A stretch of 64,000 bases of DNA. It comes from Calothrix sp. NIES-4105 (GTDB taxonomy: Bacteria > Cyanobacteriota > Cyanobacteriia > Cyanobacteriales > Nostocaceae). Under the pieces are notes generated by a model, which saw only the letters and a list, made by a program, of their open reading frames with translations, was not told where the DNA came from and ran no database searches. Both the position numbers and the translations under genes were made by a program. This document shows, piece after piece, positions 16,305 through 25,739 of this stretch; the stretch's first letter is position 1; each line of letters opens with the position of its first letter. Location of the stretch: NCBI RefSeq assembly GCF_002368415.1, contig NZ_AP018290.1:2989614-3053613 (forward strand). Reading direction: 5' to 3'.

Positions 16305-18584
16305 ATGACATTAAATATCAATTCCTACAAAACAAAAAGCGGAGTTTCTGTTTCTCGCTCTGTGAATGAGATTTCGGTGGAAAACGCTATTCAAGAAGTA
16401 TTATCACGTATTGATTTCCAACGTGGAGGATTACTCAAAAGCAGCTATGAATATCCCGGAAGATATAACAGATGGGCAATAGGCTTTATTAATCCACCTC
16501 TTGAAATTGCTACCTTTGAAAACTCTTTTACACTGACTGCTCACAACGAGCGAGGTCTAGTGTTACTAGAACATATTGCAGACCAATTGTACAAGCAACC
16601 ACAACTTGAATCTGTGAAGCGTGAAGGCAATTCAATAACTGGCTTGGTTCGACCCGCAGAACGTTTGTTCTCAGAAGAAGAGCGAAGTCAACAGCCTTCT
16701 GTATTTAGCGTTATTCGTACAATTCAACAACTTTTTAGCAGCCCTGAAGATGACTACTTAGGATTATATGGTGCTTTTGGCTATGATTTAGTTTTTCAGT
16801 TCGAGCAAATGCCAAAACATTTTTCGAGATCACAAGGGGAGCAACGAGATTTGGTACTTTACCTGCCAGATGAACTGGTAGTAATTGACTATCATCAACA
16901 GCGAGCATTTTGCATACACTATGAATTTACAACCCAAAGCTCTTGTACTAAAAACTTGTCTCGCAGTGGAGAATTTTTTGATTACAAAGGAAAGCGTCTT
17001 ATCCCCTCTCACACCTGCGACCATCAAAAAGATGAGTACGAACAACAAGTTGAAAAAGCCCTCTCATACTTTCGTAGAGGCGATTTATTTGAAGTTGTTC
17101 CTAGCCAAAGCTTCTTTCAGGCTTGCGACAGTTCTCCAGCAGAACTATTCCGAACGTTAACACAAATTAATCCTAGCCCCTATGGGTTCATTTTTAATTT
17201 AGGTGGAGAATACCTAATTGGTGCATCTCCAGAAATGTTTGTGCGAGTTGAAGGTCGGCGCGTTGAAACTTGTCCGATTAGTGGTACAATTCGTCGAGGA
17301 AAAAATGCGATTGAAGATGCGACCCAAATTCTCAAGCTGCTCAATTCTAATAAAGATGAATCTGAGCTAACAATGTGTACTGACGTAGACCGCAACGATA
17401 AGTCTCGAATTTGCGAGCCTGATTCGGTAAAAGTTATTGGTCGGCGCCAAATAGAGTTATACAGTCATTTAATCCATACAGTAGACCACGTTGAAGGTGT
17501 ACTGCGGAAAGAATTTGATGCCTTGGATGCATTCCTGACTCATTTATGGGCGGTAACAGTAACAGGGGCGCCAAAAAGGTCTGCAATGCAATTTATCGAG
17601 CAAAACGAGCGTAGTCCAAGACGTTGGTATGGTGGGGCAGTGGGGTATTTAACATTCAAGGGAGATTTAAACACAGGTCTAATTTTACGGACTATCCAGC
17701 TAAAAGACTCAATCGCAGAAGTGCGTGTAGGTGCAACAGTTCTTTATGATTCGGAGCCAGAAGCCGAAGCCCAAGAAACTATTACCAAAGCTGCTGCTCT
17801 ATTGCAAACACTTCACCAAGTTCAGCACAAAAGTCCTAATTCAAATAACTTAAAGTTAGAGCATCAAGACAAGGGTGCAGGTGCTTTTAAACACGTCTTG
17901 TTAATTGACTATGAAGACTCTTTTGTTCATACACTAGCAAACTATATTCGTCAAACAGGCGCCACCGTTAAAACATTACGTCATGGTTTTTCGGAATCAG
18001 TCTTTGATAGAGAACGTCCAGACCTTGTTGTTTTATCTCCCGGGCCTGGTAGACCTAGTGACTTCTCTATAACAGAAACAATAGTAGCTTGCGTGCAACG
18101 GCAAATTCCTATTTTTGGAGTTTGTCTTGGACTACAAGGAATAGTTGAAGCGTTTGGAGGTAAATTAGGAATTCTTGAATATCCGCAGCATGGTAAATCA
18201 TCTCGTATTTTTGTTCCAAATCCAGAGTCGGGTATTTTTAAAGATTTACCGCAATCCTTTGAAGTTGGTAGATACCACTCATTGTTTGCTTTGCCCGATT
18301 GCCTTCCCAAAGAATTCAAAATAACAGCTATTTCTGAAGACGATGTAATAATGGGTATTGAGCATAAAACACTTCCAATTGCAGCAGTCCAATTTCACCC
18401 AGAATCTATCATGACTCTTGCAGGAGAAGTGGGGCTAACAATTATTAAGAATGTACTCCGCATATTAGCTGAAGATAGCGGTTACTTTCAATTACCTCAA
18501 CAAGCCGGTATTTATAATTATGTAGGAGCATACTGCCCAATTCCAAGCAGTAGCAAGGTTTCAGTTGTCCCATCTCTCAAGTAA
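16305..18584 (+). CDS. trpE(G): Anthranilate synthase, fused TrpE-TrpG
   Basis: Fused anthranilate synthase (759 aa) that makes anthranilate from chorismate and glutamine. The TrpE half (to about residue 520) is of the rhizobial fused type, with SSYEYPGRYNRW near residue 47, SPEMFVRVEGR, ATQILKLLNSNKDESELTM, VTVTGAPKRSAM and GGAVGYLTF. The TrpG amidotransferase half has the nucleophile in GVCLGLQG and the His-Glu pair in FHPES. AAAGG precedes the chosen ATG at 16305. It ends the tryptophan-supply block. Whether it is insensitive to tryptophan feedback cannot be judged by reading alone, but a pathway-dedicated copy often is. Confidence 0.93.
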   Translation: MTLNINSYKTKSGVSVSRSVNEISVENAIQEVLSRIDFQRGGLLKSSYEYPGRYNRWAIGFINPPLEIATFENSFTLTAHNERGLVLLEHIADQLYKQPQLESVKREGNSITGLVRPAERLFSEEERSQQPSVFSVIRTIQQLFSSPEDDYLGLYGAFGYDLVFQFEQMPKHFSRSQGEQRDLVLYLPDELVVIDYHQQRAFCIHYEFTTQSSCTKNLSRSGEFFDYKGKRLIPSHTCDHQKDEYEQQVEKALSYFRRGDLFEVVPSQSFFQACDSSPAELFRTLTQINPSPYGFIFNLGGEYLIGASPEMFVRVEGRRVETCPISGTIRRGKNAIEDATQILKLLNSNKDESELTMCTDVDRNDKSRICEPDSVKVIGRRQIELYSHLIHTVDHVEGVLRKEFDALDAFLTHLWAVTVTGAPKRSAMQFIEQNERSPRRWYGGAVGYLTFKGDLNTGLILRTIQLKDSIAEVRVGATVLYDSEPEAEAQETITKAAALLQTLHQVQHKSPNSNNLKLEHQDKGAGAFKHVLLIDYEDSFVHTLANYIRQTGATVKTLRHGFSESVFDRERPDLVVLSPGPGRPSDFSITETIVACVQRQIPIFGVCLGLQGIVEAFGGKLGILEYPQHGKSSRIFVPNPESGIFKDLPQSFEVGRYHSLFALPDCLPKEFKITAISEDDVIMGIEHKTLPIAAVQFHPESIMTLAGEVGLTIIKNVLRILAEDSGYFQLPQQAGIYNYVGAYCPIPSSSKVSVVPSLK

Positions 18585-18597
18585 ACCTAACCCCCTA

Positions 18598-18927
18598 ATA
18601 CCAATTTCATGTGAAGCTGCACAGAAAGAACCCCTCCCCCTGAGCAAAGAGGGGGAAGAAAAGTTTATAAAATCTTACTCCCCTCCCCGTTGCGGGGCTA
18701 CCGTGTACACACAAGTTTCTCTTTCTTCTTTTTCTTCTCTTTCTTTGTGTCCTTCGTGTTCTTTGTGGTTTATCTCTTTAAGGAACCACGTAATCCGGAG
18801 GATTTCCCGCAGGGTAGGCACGCTCGTACACAAAGGAGGGAAAGAAAGGGCTTATTAAAGATGTGTGTACACCGTAGGTTGCGGGGAGGGGTCGAATAAG
18901 TCAGCAGCTTCATAAAGAATTGGTATA
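18598..18927. repeat. Outer inverted-repeat element carrying a nested MITE
   Basis: The left end ATACCAATTTCATGTGAAGC (18598 onward) is matched in inverse by GCTTCATAAAGAATTGGTAT ending at 18927, about 20 of 24 bases in each arm agreeing. The ATACCAATT end is a common cyanobacterial interspersed-repeat motif. The MITE at 18698-18877 lies inside, within a C-rich/G-rich segment, so the two form a nest. Confidence 0.6.
18698..18877. mobile_element. MITE, copy 2 of 3 (180 bp, 9-bp TSD)
   Basis: Ends CTACCGTGTACACAC and GTGTGTACACCGTAG are near-perfect inverted repeats. The direct repeat GTTGCGGGG flanks the element at 18689-18697 and 18878-18886. The interior again pairs CTTTGTGG with the AACCAC/ACACAAAGG arms. 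No protein is encoded; open frames crossing it are by-products. It lies just after trpE(G), so copies 1 and 2 bracket the LAAO-reductase-aroF-trpE(G) block. Confidence 0.85.
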
Positions 18928-19412
18928 ACCCTTACAAAGGTAGGTATTTTGGATTTTGTAAACTCGGAGCCGAGATTCAAAAAAACCTACCCTTGAAAGA
19001 CCCCCCAACCCACATTCGGGTCGGGGGGTTAGGTTTTACGTTCGTTTTTCCACATAATCTAAAAAGTCAGCATTTATGCTTGTTCAAAGTATAATTTCAT
19101 AATTTTACGTATAAATACAGATTTATTTAATACAATCGTCTTCCACTACCTTTAGGCGGTTTTTTCCCTAAACCTTGGCCTTCTTTAATTCCAAAACTTA
19201 ATGTTTTCCAAAATACCCTCTCTACTGCCTAAATTTTAAATACCCACCCTTGAAAGCAGGGCAAACGCATCTTAAATTTGCTTTGGACAAGCAATAGCAG
19301 TCAGAGAACAGCGCAGACTTTCTTTAAGTACAACTATTAATCAATTTTCAACTATATGACTATGCTAGTAGCTCAAAAATAACTCTTGTGAATCTGCTTT
19401 ATAAATGTTTCT
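18928..19412. other. Gene-free interval with hairpins
   Basis: No gene seen. It holds an inverted repeat with arms GGTAGGT (about 18941) and ACCTACC (about 18985) around the palindrome CTCGGAGCCGAG (18963-18974), and a second G/C hairpin, ACCCCCCAACCC / GGGTCGGGGGGT, at 19000-19029. The second hairpin is followed by short T-runs and could end transcription from the trpE(G) side, but its sequence also matches dispersed repeats. Confidence 0.4.
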
Positions 19413-20279
19413 TCATTTTTTCATTGCTACAATACCGTACATCAAGGGTATATTTGGTATGTTATCGGGTGAAAACATTCGTCTTCCTGGTTCTTCTTTC
19501 ATGTTGTCAAAGGGTTTCCAACCATTTGAGTATGGGTATTCTTTAAATGTAACTAGTGTTAATCCAGCTTGCAATAATGCTATTATTATTTCGCCAATTC
19601 CCCATTGAAATTCGTGTGAACGGTAGGTATTGCGAAAATTTTGTATTCCTGCTTGATAATTGTCAGGCGCCAAACCCGTGTTAGACTCAGCAACATAATC
19701 GCTAACACCATCAACACATGTCAGTGGTTCTCCATTTTGGAAGTAAGGAAACTTATGGCTCCAATCAATATCAAACATCATTGCTACAGGATGGAATTCG
19801 ATTAAAACCAAGCGTCCACCTTGTTTAAGAATAGAAGCAACCCTATACGCCCAAAGCTTCAAGTCAGATAGCCAACAAATTGCACCATAAGATGAAAATA
19901 CAATATCATACTCAGTTTTGTTTGTAGCTTGTTCTAACCAATCAAATACGTCTGCTCTTTCAAAGAGAGCATCAATACCAGAATCTTGCGCCAATTTATG
20001 AGCAAAATCTATTGCTTCATCACTAATATCTACACCAGTTACATTGGCGCCTAAGCGCGCGAGTGATAATGTATCTTGTCCAGCATTACATTGAAGATGA
20101 ACCACCGATAAACCATTGATGTCTCCTAATAGTTCAACTTCTTCTGGGAATAAAGTGTTACCACCTTCAGAGAAAAATTTTGCTTGGTCGCCTTTGTGAC
20201 TGTTGTGAGCTTTTGTCGCTTCATTCCAAGATAAACGATTTTCCTCATGAAGTTCTTTTCTGAAAGGAGAATTAGCCAT
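19413..20279 (-). CDS. Class I SAM-dependent methyltransferase
   Basis: Rossmann-fold methyltransferase (288 aa). Motif I is VVHLQCNAGQDTLSLARLG (about residues 58-76), followed by the acidic VTGVDIS of motif II and the YDIVFSSYG motif. Motif I has Q-C-N in place of the usual D-x-G, a variant seen in some cyanobacterial and actinobacterial methyltransferases. The C-terminus has GWKPFDN, common to this subgroup. Substrate unknown. It stands alone, convergent with the trpE(G) block. Confidence 0.85.
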   Translation of the reverse strand: MANSPFRKELHEENRLSWNEATKAHNSHKGDQAKFFSEGGNTLFPEEVELLGDINGLSVVHLQCNAGQDTLSLARLGANVTGVDISDEAIDFAHKLAQDSGIDALFERADVFDWLEQATNKTEYDIVFSSYGAICWLSDLKLWAYRVASILKQGGRLVLIEFHPVAMMFDIDWSHKFPYFQNGEPLTCVDGVSDYVAESNTGLAPDNYQAGIQNFRNTYRSHEFQWGIGEIIIALLQAGLTLVTFKEYPYSNGWKPFDNMKEEPGRRMFSPDNIPNIPLMYGIVAMKK

Positions 20280-20308
20280 AATTGATATATTGATATTTAC
20301 TTCATAAT

Positions 20309-20432
20309 ATATAGCAATCCTAAATCATTTGTGTTCACGCAGTGAGCGCTTGCGCTAAATCCAGATTGTAGAGACGCGATTAATCGCGTCTCTACGTAGA
20401 TATAATTTTTTACAACTCATATAGGATTGCTA
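20309..20432. repeat. Inverted-repeat element with inner palindrome
   Basis: The outer arms read TATAGCAATCCTA at about 20309 and TAGGATTGCTA at about 20422-20432. Inside lies the perfect palindrome with arms GTAGAGACGCGATT / AATCGCGTCTCTAC (20368-20395). Related motifs recur near 31859, 32771 and 55003 (GTAGAGACG type) and near 39391 and 44281 (the outer-arm type). The rest of the gap to 20680 includes CACAGAGACACAGAG repeats; no gene is seen. Confidence 0.65.
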
Positions 20433-20680
20433 CATAATCAAGTCATTATAACTAAAATATAAATATGATGTTTCGTAATGCAGTCGAGAACATTGCATAG
20501 TAGTCTATATTCGATAATAAATCTTTCTTTGCGTTATACAGCGTCATGCAGCGGTTAATTTTCTTAACCCGGCACCATCAATAATAGTTGTATTTAATTT
20601 TTATTTGATTGGCTGGAAAGTATTTTATTGTACCACAGAGACACAGAGAGAGCGCAGAGGAAAAGTAGAAGAGTATAGTT

Positions 20681-21454
20681 TTAAGATGCTCGTAGGAAAC
20701 GATAACCAACATCAAGTTCTTTCTGAGTGAGAATTTCTTGATATTTTTTATTCCAAGTACCATTGCTTAAATCTGCTGCTAAAGACTTTATACCAGATTT
20801 AATAATACTTTGGTCGCAAACGGCGAAAGATGATATTCCCGCGCGCACTTCTGGTTTAAGATATAATTCTGGGCGCCTCCAACCAGCAGCAGCAAATAAA
20901 TCAGATAAATTATGAGGTAATAAAAAAGGTATAATTTCGACACTGCTTTTAGTGTTTGTCTGAAATAAATCAGTAAGCTTATTAATTGGTAGTAACCGTA
21001 GTGCGTCTTCCCAAAGACAAGGAAAATAATCATATAACCATATCTTTTGAGCTAGTCTAATATCAAAAGTGAACAAAAGTATTGTTCCAGATTTTAGAAT
21101 GCGATACATTTCTTGAAAAGCTTTTTCTAAATTAGCAAAATGATGAATCGTTAATATACTGATTACAGCATCAACAGAATTATCTGGTAACGGAATAGCT
21201 TCTGCATAGCCAGTTTTCCATGTAACGTTTGGATGTTCTACTGCTTGAGCTTGCATTACCAAAGAAGGTTCTATTGCATAAACGTGAAATCCTTGATTGG
21301 CTAGTACCACACTATAACCGCCAGTACCAGCGCCGATATCCGCTATTTTACTACCTTGAGGTAAATTTAGTAAATCAATTATTTTTTGACTAATGCGATA
21401 ATCAGGAACGCGCGTTGTTGAATACTTTTTACCAATTGAATTATAAACCGTCAT
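20681..21454 (-). CDS. Class I SAM-dependent methyltransferase (UbiE-like)
   Basis: Methyltransferase (257 aa) with motif I IADIGAGTGGYSVVLA at about residue 37, the acidic VYAIEPS and motif III-like DAVISILTIHHF. Starts MTVYNSIGKKYSTTR, common for the Methyltransf_11 group. No substrate can be named. It is followed on the same strand by the rest of a minus-strand group and preceded, 32 nt upstream, by the P-loop kinase, so the two may be cotranscribed. Confidence 0.85.
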   Translation of the reverse strand: MTVYNSIGKKYSTTRVPDYRISQKIIDLLNLPQGSKIADIGAGTGGYSVVLANQGFHVYAIEPSLVMQAQAVEHPNVTWKTGYAEAIPLPDNSVDAVISILTIHHFANLEKAFQEMYRILKSGTILLFTFDIRLAQKIWLYDYFPCLWEDALRLLPINKLTDLFQTNTKSSVEIIPFLLPHNLSDLFAAAGWRRPELYLKPEVRAGISSFAVCDQSIIKSGIKSLAADLSNGTWNKKYQEILTQKELDVGYRFLRAS

Positions 21455-21486
21455 GATGATAAATTTCCATTAATAAATTATTAAAA

Positions 21487-22041
21487 CTATAATAATAATT
21501 GAAGTGTTTCAAATAAATATGTATAATTTACTTGATTAAAATCGGTTGTATCAACTTGAAAATTTGTACTTTCAACATCTAATATTTCATACCCACCCTT
21601 TAATAAAGTTGCTCGAAACTCTTCATAGTTCAAATGGTCTACATGACCTGGATGTCTTTCTCCAGACTCAGAGCGTTCTTTAAACCTTTTAAGCAGAACT
21701 TCACCTTTGGTATGACAATGAATTTGAATTAATTTTAAACCATATTGATTTTGTAGCTTTCTATACTTTTCGGTATCAAAAGCTGCCTTGAAGTTACTCT
21801 CTACTATTAGAGAAATATTTTTGGAAACCAAAGAATCTATAAAATGGTACAATAAGTCGTAGCTAGCAATTCCTAACTTTTTAGACCATTCCCTATCTGA
21901 CCAACCTAAAGAATCAAATAGCGATTCTTTAATACTGTCCCTACAAATAAGCGGTAATGACAAATCTTGAGCCAACTTTCTACCCAAAGTTGTTTTTCCT
22001 GTGCAGGGTAAACCAGAAATAATAATAACTGATGATGTCAT
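21487..22041 (-). CDS. P-loop small kinase (AAA_33 / zeta-toxin-like fold)
   Basis: A 184-aa nucleotide kinase-like protein with Walker A GLPCTGKTTLGRKLA at about residue 10 and a D-S-I-K motif (CRDSIKESLFDSLG) resembling predicted small-molecule or tRNA-ligase-associated kinases. The lid region is FKERSESGERHPGH. The GERHPGHVDHL stretch is typical of bacterial AAA_33 proteins of unknown substrate. No antitoxin-like partner adjoins it, so a toxin role is not supported. Confidence 0.75.
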   Translation of the reverse strand: MTSSVIIISGLPCTGKTTLGRKLAQDLSLPLICRDSIKESLFDSLGWSDREWSKKLGIASYDLLYHFIDSLVSKNISLIVESNFKAAFDTEKYRKLQNQYGLKLIQIHCHTKGEVLLKRFKERSESGERHPGHVDHLNYEEFRATLLKGGYEILDVESTNFQVDTTDFNQVNYTYLFETLQLLL

Positions 22042-22063
22042 TTAAGTTAATATTCAAACTGTT

Positions 22064-22736
22064 TTAATATTCATCATTTGGACTAAATTCCAAAACATCA
22101 GGCTGTAAATGTGGTTGTGCAGCAAGAAATGCAGGATGGTTCATACATACTTCATTGATTTGACGAATAATTGGATATAGAGATAAAGAGCATTGAAATC
22201 TTTCTGCATTATACACTTGAGGCGCCAAAAATGCATCTGCGCTCTTTTGGTTGATCACCACAGCAGAAACTACCGCGAAATTTACTGTTACCCAAAAGTT
22301 TTTCTAAAGCTGTTAAACCCTCGTTTACCCAATGACGATACCAATCCATTTTTTGTGATAAGCTGAAATCCATAGATGAAGTAAAATACTTGCGAACCCT
22401 CATAATACTTAATGGATGAATATCACAAGCTATTAACAGTGCAATTTGACGTACATAAGCTCGTGCTAAAATATTACTAGGTAAAAGTGCTGGATGAGGA
22501 TAACGTTCTTCTAAATACTCAATAATAGCTAAAGATTGGCTAATCGCAGTTTCACCATCAATAAGAGTCGGAACCATTTTTTGAGGATTTAATTGACTGT
22601 ACTTTTTCGCAAACTCTGAGTCATTTGTTCGTAACTTATAAACACTTTTATAAAGATAAGGAATCTTTTTAAGCTCCAATACAATCCTAACTCGGTAGGA
22701 TGCTGTTGAACGATAATAGCTATAAAGTTCTAACAT
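22064..22736 (-). pseudogene. maiA: Maleylacetoacetate isomerase (zeta-class GST), frameshifted
   Basis: Two frames together form one zeta-class GST of about 220 aa. The N-terminal part (22209-22736) has the family start LYSYYRSTASYRVRI and NPQKMVPTL. It loses frame after FCCGDQP, and the C-terminal part (22064-22261) resumes with SADAFLAPQVYNAERF. Dropping one A from the AAAA run (plus-strand T-run 22245-22248) restores a normal protein. The enzyme isomerises maleylacetoacetate in tyrosine breakdown. A homopolymer indel can be a real inactivating mutation or a sequencing error. Confidence 0.85.
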
Positions 22737-22818
22737 AGCTTAAACCTTCTGGTTGGTGGTTAATTTATCCTGCGCGACTCAATAACTTGTCCTATTTACT
22801 GAATTGTTGCACCTGTTG

Positions 22819-23715
22819 TTAACCAGAGCGTGTATCAACAATTAATTCTCTAATAGTATCTAAAAATTTATGTAATACGGGCGATGTTTCATTTCGGCGC
22901 CAAATCATTGCCAGTTCAACCTGTGGATTTTCTTCTGCTAATACCTTATATATAACTCCAACTCGTTGAAGATTTTGCATAGAAGAGGGAACTATCGCGA
23001 CTCCTAACTCTGCTGCAACCAAGCTAACGATTGTTTGCATTTGTACTGCTTCTTGTGCTACTTGAGGGCTAAAACCTGATTTTTGGCACATAGCGATGAT
23101 TTGGTCATAAAAGCCTGACCCCAAGTGACGAGGAGATAAAATAAATGGTTCGTTTGCAAGCATCTGTAGACATATTTTTGTTTCCTGAGCTAAAGGATGA
23201 GATTCTGGCAAAGCTACGATAAATGATTCTTTGAAAAATGATTCAATTATTAGTTCCTCGTCGTTTATAGGGGAACGAACGAAACCAAGATGAATTCGTT
23301 TTGCATGTAAAGCTTGAACTGCCTCTGCTGTAGTCATTTCGTGCAAGCTGAGAATAATGCGCGGAAATCGTTTGCGAAAAGTTTTTAAGGCATCTGGAAG
23401 AATGCTGTAAGTTGCAGAGCCTACAAAACCCAATGCTAAACGACCAACTTCACCAAAAGAAGCCCGTTGAATAATTTGAACAGCTTGGTCTGCTTGCGTA
23501 AGAACTTGGCGAGCTTCTTCTAAGAATAACCGCCCAACTTCTGTTAATTGAACGCTGCGTTTAGTGCGGTAAAAAAGCTGAACACCTAACTCCTCTTCTA
23601 ATTGGCGTATTTGATGACTGAGCGGTGGTTGAGCCATCTGTAATCTTTCTGCGGCTCGACCAAAATGTAGTTCTTCTGCCACCGTTACAAAATACCGTAA
23701 ATGCCGAAGTTCCAT
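22819..23715 (-). CDS. LysR-family transcriptional regulator
   Basis: LysR regulator (298 aa). The N-terminal winged HTH reads MELRHLRYFVTVAEELHFGRAAERLQMAQPP in typical form (quoted here only as the span 1-31, key residues LRYF, HFGRAAERL), followed by the SHQIRQLEEELG linker helix and an effector-binding domain with HPLAQ and PSSM motifs. It is 82 nt upstream of, and on the same strand as, the broken maiA. Effector and targets are unknown. Confidence 0.92.
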   Translation of the reverse strand: MELRHLRYFVTVAEELHFGRAAERLQMAQPPLSHQIRQLEEELGVQLFYRTKRSVQLTEVGRLFLEEARQVLTQADQAVQIIQRASFGEVGRLALGFVGSATYSILPDALKTFRKRFPRIILSLHEMTTAEAVQALHAKRIHLGFVRSPINDEELIIESFFKESFIVALPESHPLAQETKICLQMLANEPFILSPRHLGSGFYDQIIAMCQKSGFSPQVAQEAVQMQTIVSLVAAELGVAIVPSSMQNLQRVGVIYKVLAEENPQVELAMIWRRNETSPVLHKFLDTIRELIVDTRSG

Positions 23716-23721
23716 TTTGAA

Positions 23722-24393
23722 TTATGTTTGTATCTCATATATATCATTTTTATTACTCACTCCTAATATTAATTCTTTATAGTCTTGTACTGTAGCTTTG
23801 ATTTTAGAAGAAGCTTCGGCATTATTTTCTACATAATCAAGCAGAGGCAAAGCTTTTTTCCAGCCGATTATAGCACTACGGCTCAATAAAGATTGTGCTA
23901 AAGGTGGGTCAATATGAAGCCAATAATGCTCGGCAATATTAATAAAACGTAAAATTTTAACAGCATCATTCACTTCTTTAAGAGAATGCTCCAGCCATCT
24001 TAAAACTGTTTTTACAATGTCTTGTGCTACTGACCAAAGCCATGAGATAGCAACATCTTCAACCATTTGTTCAGAAAGAGATTTAATTCCCTCTTCTTTA
24101 AGAAATTCTGCAACTTTATCAAAGTTTAAGTCATCTAATGTTGGCATCTTCTTTGCTAAACTTTCAGTTGATAAGTCCCAATATTCTCCTACACTTTCTG
24201 GAATAGATTCAATCGGAGGAAGTGTAAGCACTGAAATAATTTCTAAGCATTGCTCCAAAACATTAAGAGCTTTTGTAATTTCATCTGAACTGTAGCTCAG
24301 TGTTTTAGCCTTCTGGCGACGCAGCGTAGCACTACTTATCTGCCAAGGGTAAGAGAGTTTCGGTAAAGCATATGGTAAATTGTTTGTTTTCAT
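23722..24393 (-). CDS. Hypothetical protein, possible immunity partner
   Basis: A 223-aa, mostly helical protein without a recognised domain. It starts inside the stop region of the upstream gene (4-nt ATGA overlap with 24390-25292), so the two are translationally coupled. The acidic, helical nature and tight coupling to a putative nuclease suggest an immunity or antidote protein, but this is inference from arrangement only. The LysR gene follows 6 nt downstream. Confidence 0.7.
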   Translation of the reverse strand: MKTNNLPYALPKLSYPWQISSATLRRQKAKTLSYSSDEITKALNVLEQCLEIISVLTLPPIESIPESVGEYWDLSTESLAKKMPTLDDLNFDKVAEFLKEEGIKSLSEQMVEDVAISWLWSVAQDIVKTVLRWLEHSLKEVNDAVKILRFINIAEHYWLHIDPPLAQSLLSRSAIIGWKKALPLLDYVENNAEASSKIKATVQDYKELILGVSNKNDIYEIQT

Positions 24394-25292
24394 ATTATAG
24401 AAAATCCTAAAAAAGTTTCAGCATCTTTTATAGTTTGCATTTGGCTAAAGAAATCATTCCAATTATGCGAATTGCCTTGTTTTTTAAGCTCTTCAGATTT
24501 TATTTCTACAGCCTTCCACAAGTCCTCCATTTGGGAAACACTAAATCTATGAGAAGCAATAGTAAGTGGTACTTCTTCATCTATTAAAGTTCTTAATGCG
24601 GCTGTTTCTCCCCGACGGGCAGCAAATAAATCAGTCCAACCACTTTCTGTTTCTATAATAACCCCTATTTCTCTATTACCCAAAGCTAAGTCGCGCCATT
24701 CTCTTATTCTCTCTAATTGCTCTGGAGTTTTCAAGAGTTTTTGTCGCAAGGCATTAGTAGTATTTTTGACTTCATCAATGTGGATAATGCCATCTTGACC
24801 AAGATAGAGAGCATCTGCTTCCGATACTGGGTCAATTTTAACTTTTGTTAAGCCTAACATGTAGTCATTCCCTTTTTTCGCATTTGTATAAATTAAGGAA
24901 CCATCAGCCACTCTACCTAAGTAGATAAGGTAATTGGGATGATGCAGTTCTGCTAATACCTGGTCAAATTCCTCTATTGTTTTAGCTGATTTTAATTTAC
25001 TGATGATTGCCTGTAAATTTTCTTTATGTATTTGATTGTTTAATAGTGCTGACGACAAATTAGCACGTACACGCAAAAGCCTATTTTTAGGAATATCCGT
25101 GCGCTTCAGCAATTCTTCCATATGATTTGGATTAGCAAATCCTTTACTAACAGATGCTTGAAGCTGTTCATCACTCATAAATCCTTTTTTAAGTGCTGCA
25201 AGTTCGAGGAGTGCAACCTCAATTGCATCTGGTGTATCTTTTGGCACTTCTATAATTTCACCACTTTTGTCAATTAACACCCAAGGATTCAT
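24390..25292 (-). CDS. Putative PD-(D/E)xK-like nuclease, toxin candidate
   Basis: A 300-aa protein that I do not recognise by name. Residues around 160-178 read SEADALYLGQDGIIHIDEVK, which fits the D-x(n)-E-x-K core of PD-(D/E)xK nucleases, with a following strand (IGVIIETESGWTDLF). The N-terminal 150 residues are helical. The coupled downstream gene and the lack of other partners fit a polymorphic-toxin C-terminal domain with its immunity protein, either orphaned from a larger toxin or acting inside the cell. No secretion signal is visible. Confidence 0.65.
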   Translation of the reverse strand: MNPWVLIDKSGEIIEVPKDTPDAIEVALLELAALKKGFMSDEQLQASVSKGFANPNHMEELLKRTDIPKNRLLRVRANLSSALLNNQIHKENLQAIISKLKSAKTIEEFDQVLAELHHPNYLIYLGRVADGSLIYTNAKKGNDYMLGLTKVKIDPVSEADALYLGQDGIIHIDEVKNTTNALRQKLLKTPEQLERIREWRDLALGNREIGVIIETESGWTDLFAARRGETAALRTLIDEEVPLTIASHRFSVSQMEDLWKAVEIKSEELKKQGNSHNWNDFFSQMQTIKDAETFLGFSII

Positions 25293-25402
25293 ATGTAGAT
25301 AAAGCTGGATTTATAAACCTTTTTATCTAATCTTAAACTTGTTTAAGCCTAATTTGTTTACAAACCGTCTTTAACTTGAATAATGCCCACGTGCCCAAAT
25401 GG

Positions 25403-25525
25403 TTTAAGCAACTCGCGTCCAATAGTTATGAGCTTCGTGTAAAACATATTCGGGTACTAATGGCGGCAGTTTAATGGCAATAATTGAACAGTCACTCGAT
25501 GAAGCAATATTTGCTTTAGAAGTAT
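25403..25525 (-). pseudogene. Possible 3' gene remnant
   Basis: The interval 25293-25739 has no full gene. On the minus strand about 40 codons ending at 25403 read like the end of a real protein (AIKLPPLVPEYVLHEAHNYW then TRVA and stop), without a start codon. The origin is not recognised. The rest of the interval shows nothing definite. Confidence 0.3.
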
Positions 25526-25739
25526 GCTTTATTTACAAAGCTTACAGACACTTATAGCTTCAATTTTAGAAAATAATACTATTTTAAAACAAATGATTTA
25601 GACTGTTACATATCATTTTAATACTTAAAAAGTATTAATCTAAGACAAAAGTTGTATTGGACATATTTATTGGAAGCTCTTACTCTAGGAAATAAGGCTG
25701 CGCGCGTTTACTCAAGCCTTAATGCCTGTGGAGGACACC

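Noticed and set aside
12803-18584. Scytonemin locus
   Set aside because: aroF and trpE copies resemble those in scytonemin loci, but ScyA, ScyB and ScyC were not found.
21487-22041. Zeta-toxin TA system
   Set aside because: The kinase fold is similar, but no epsilon-like antitoxin lies next to it.
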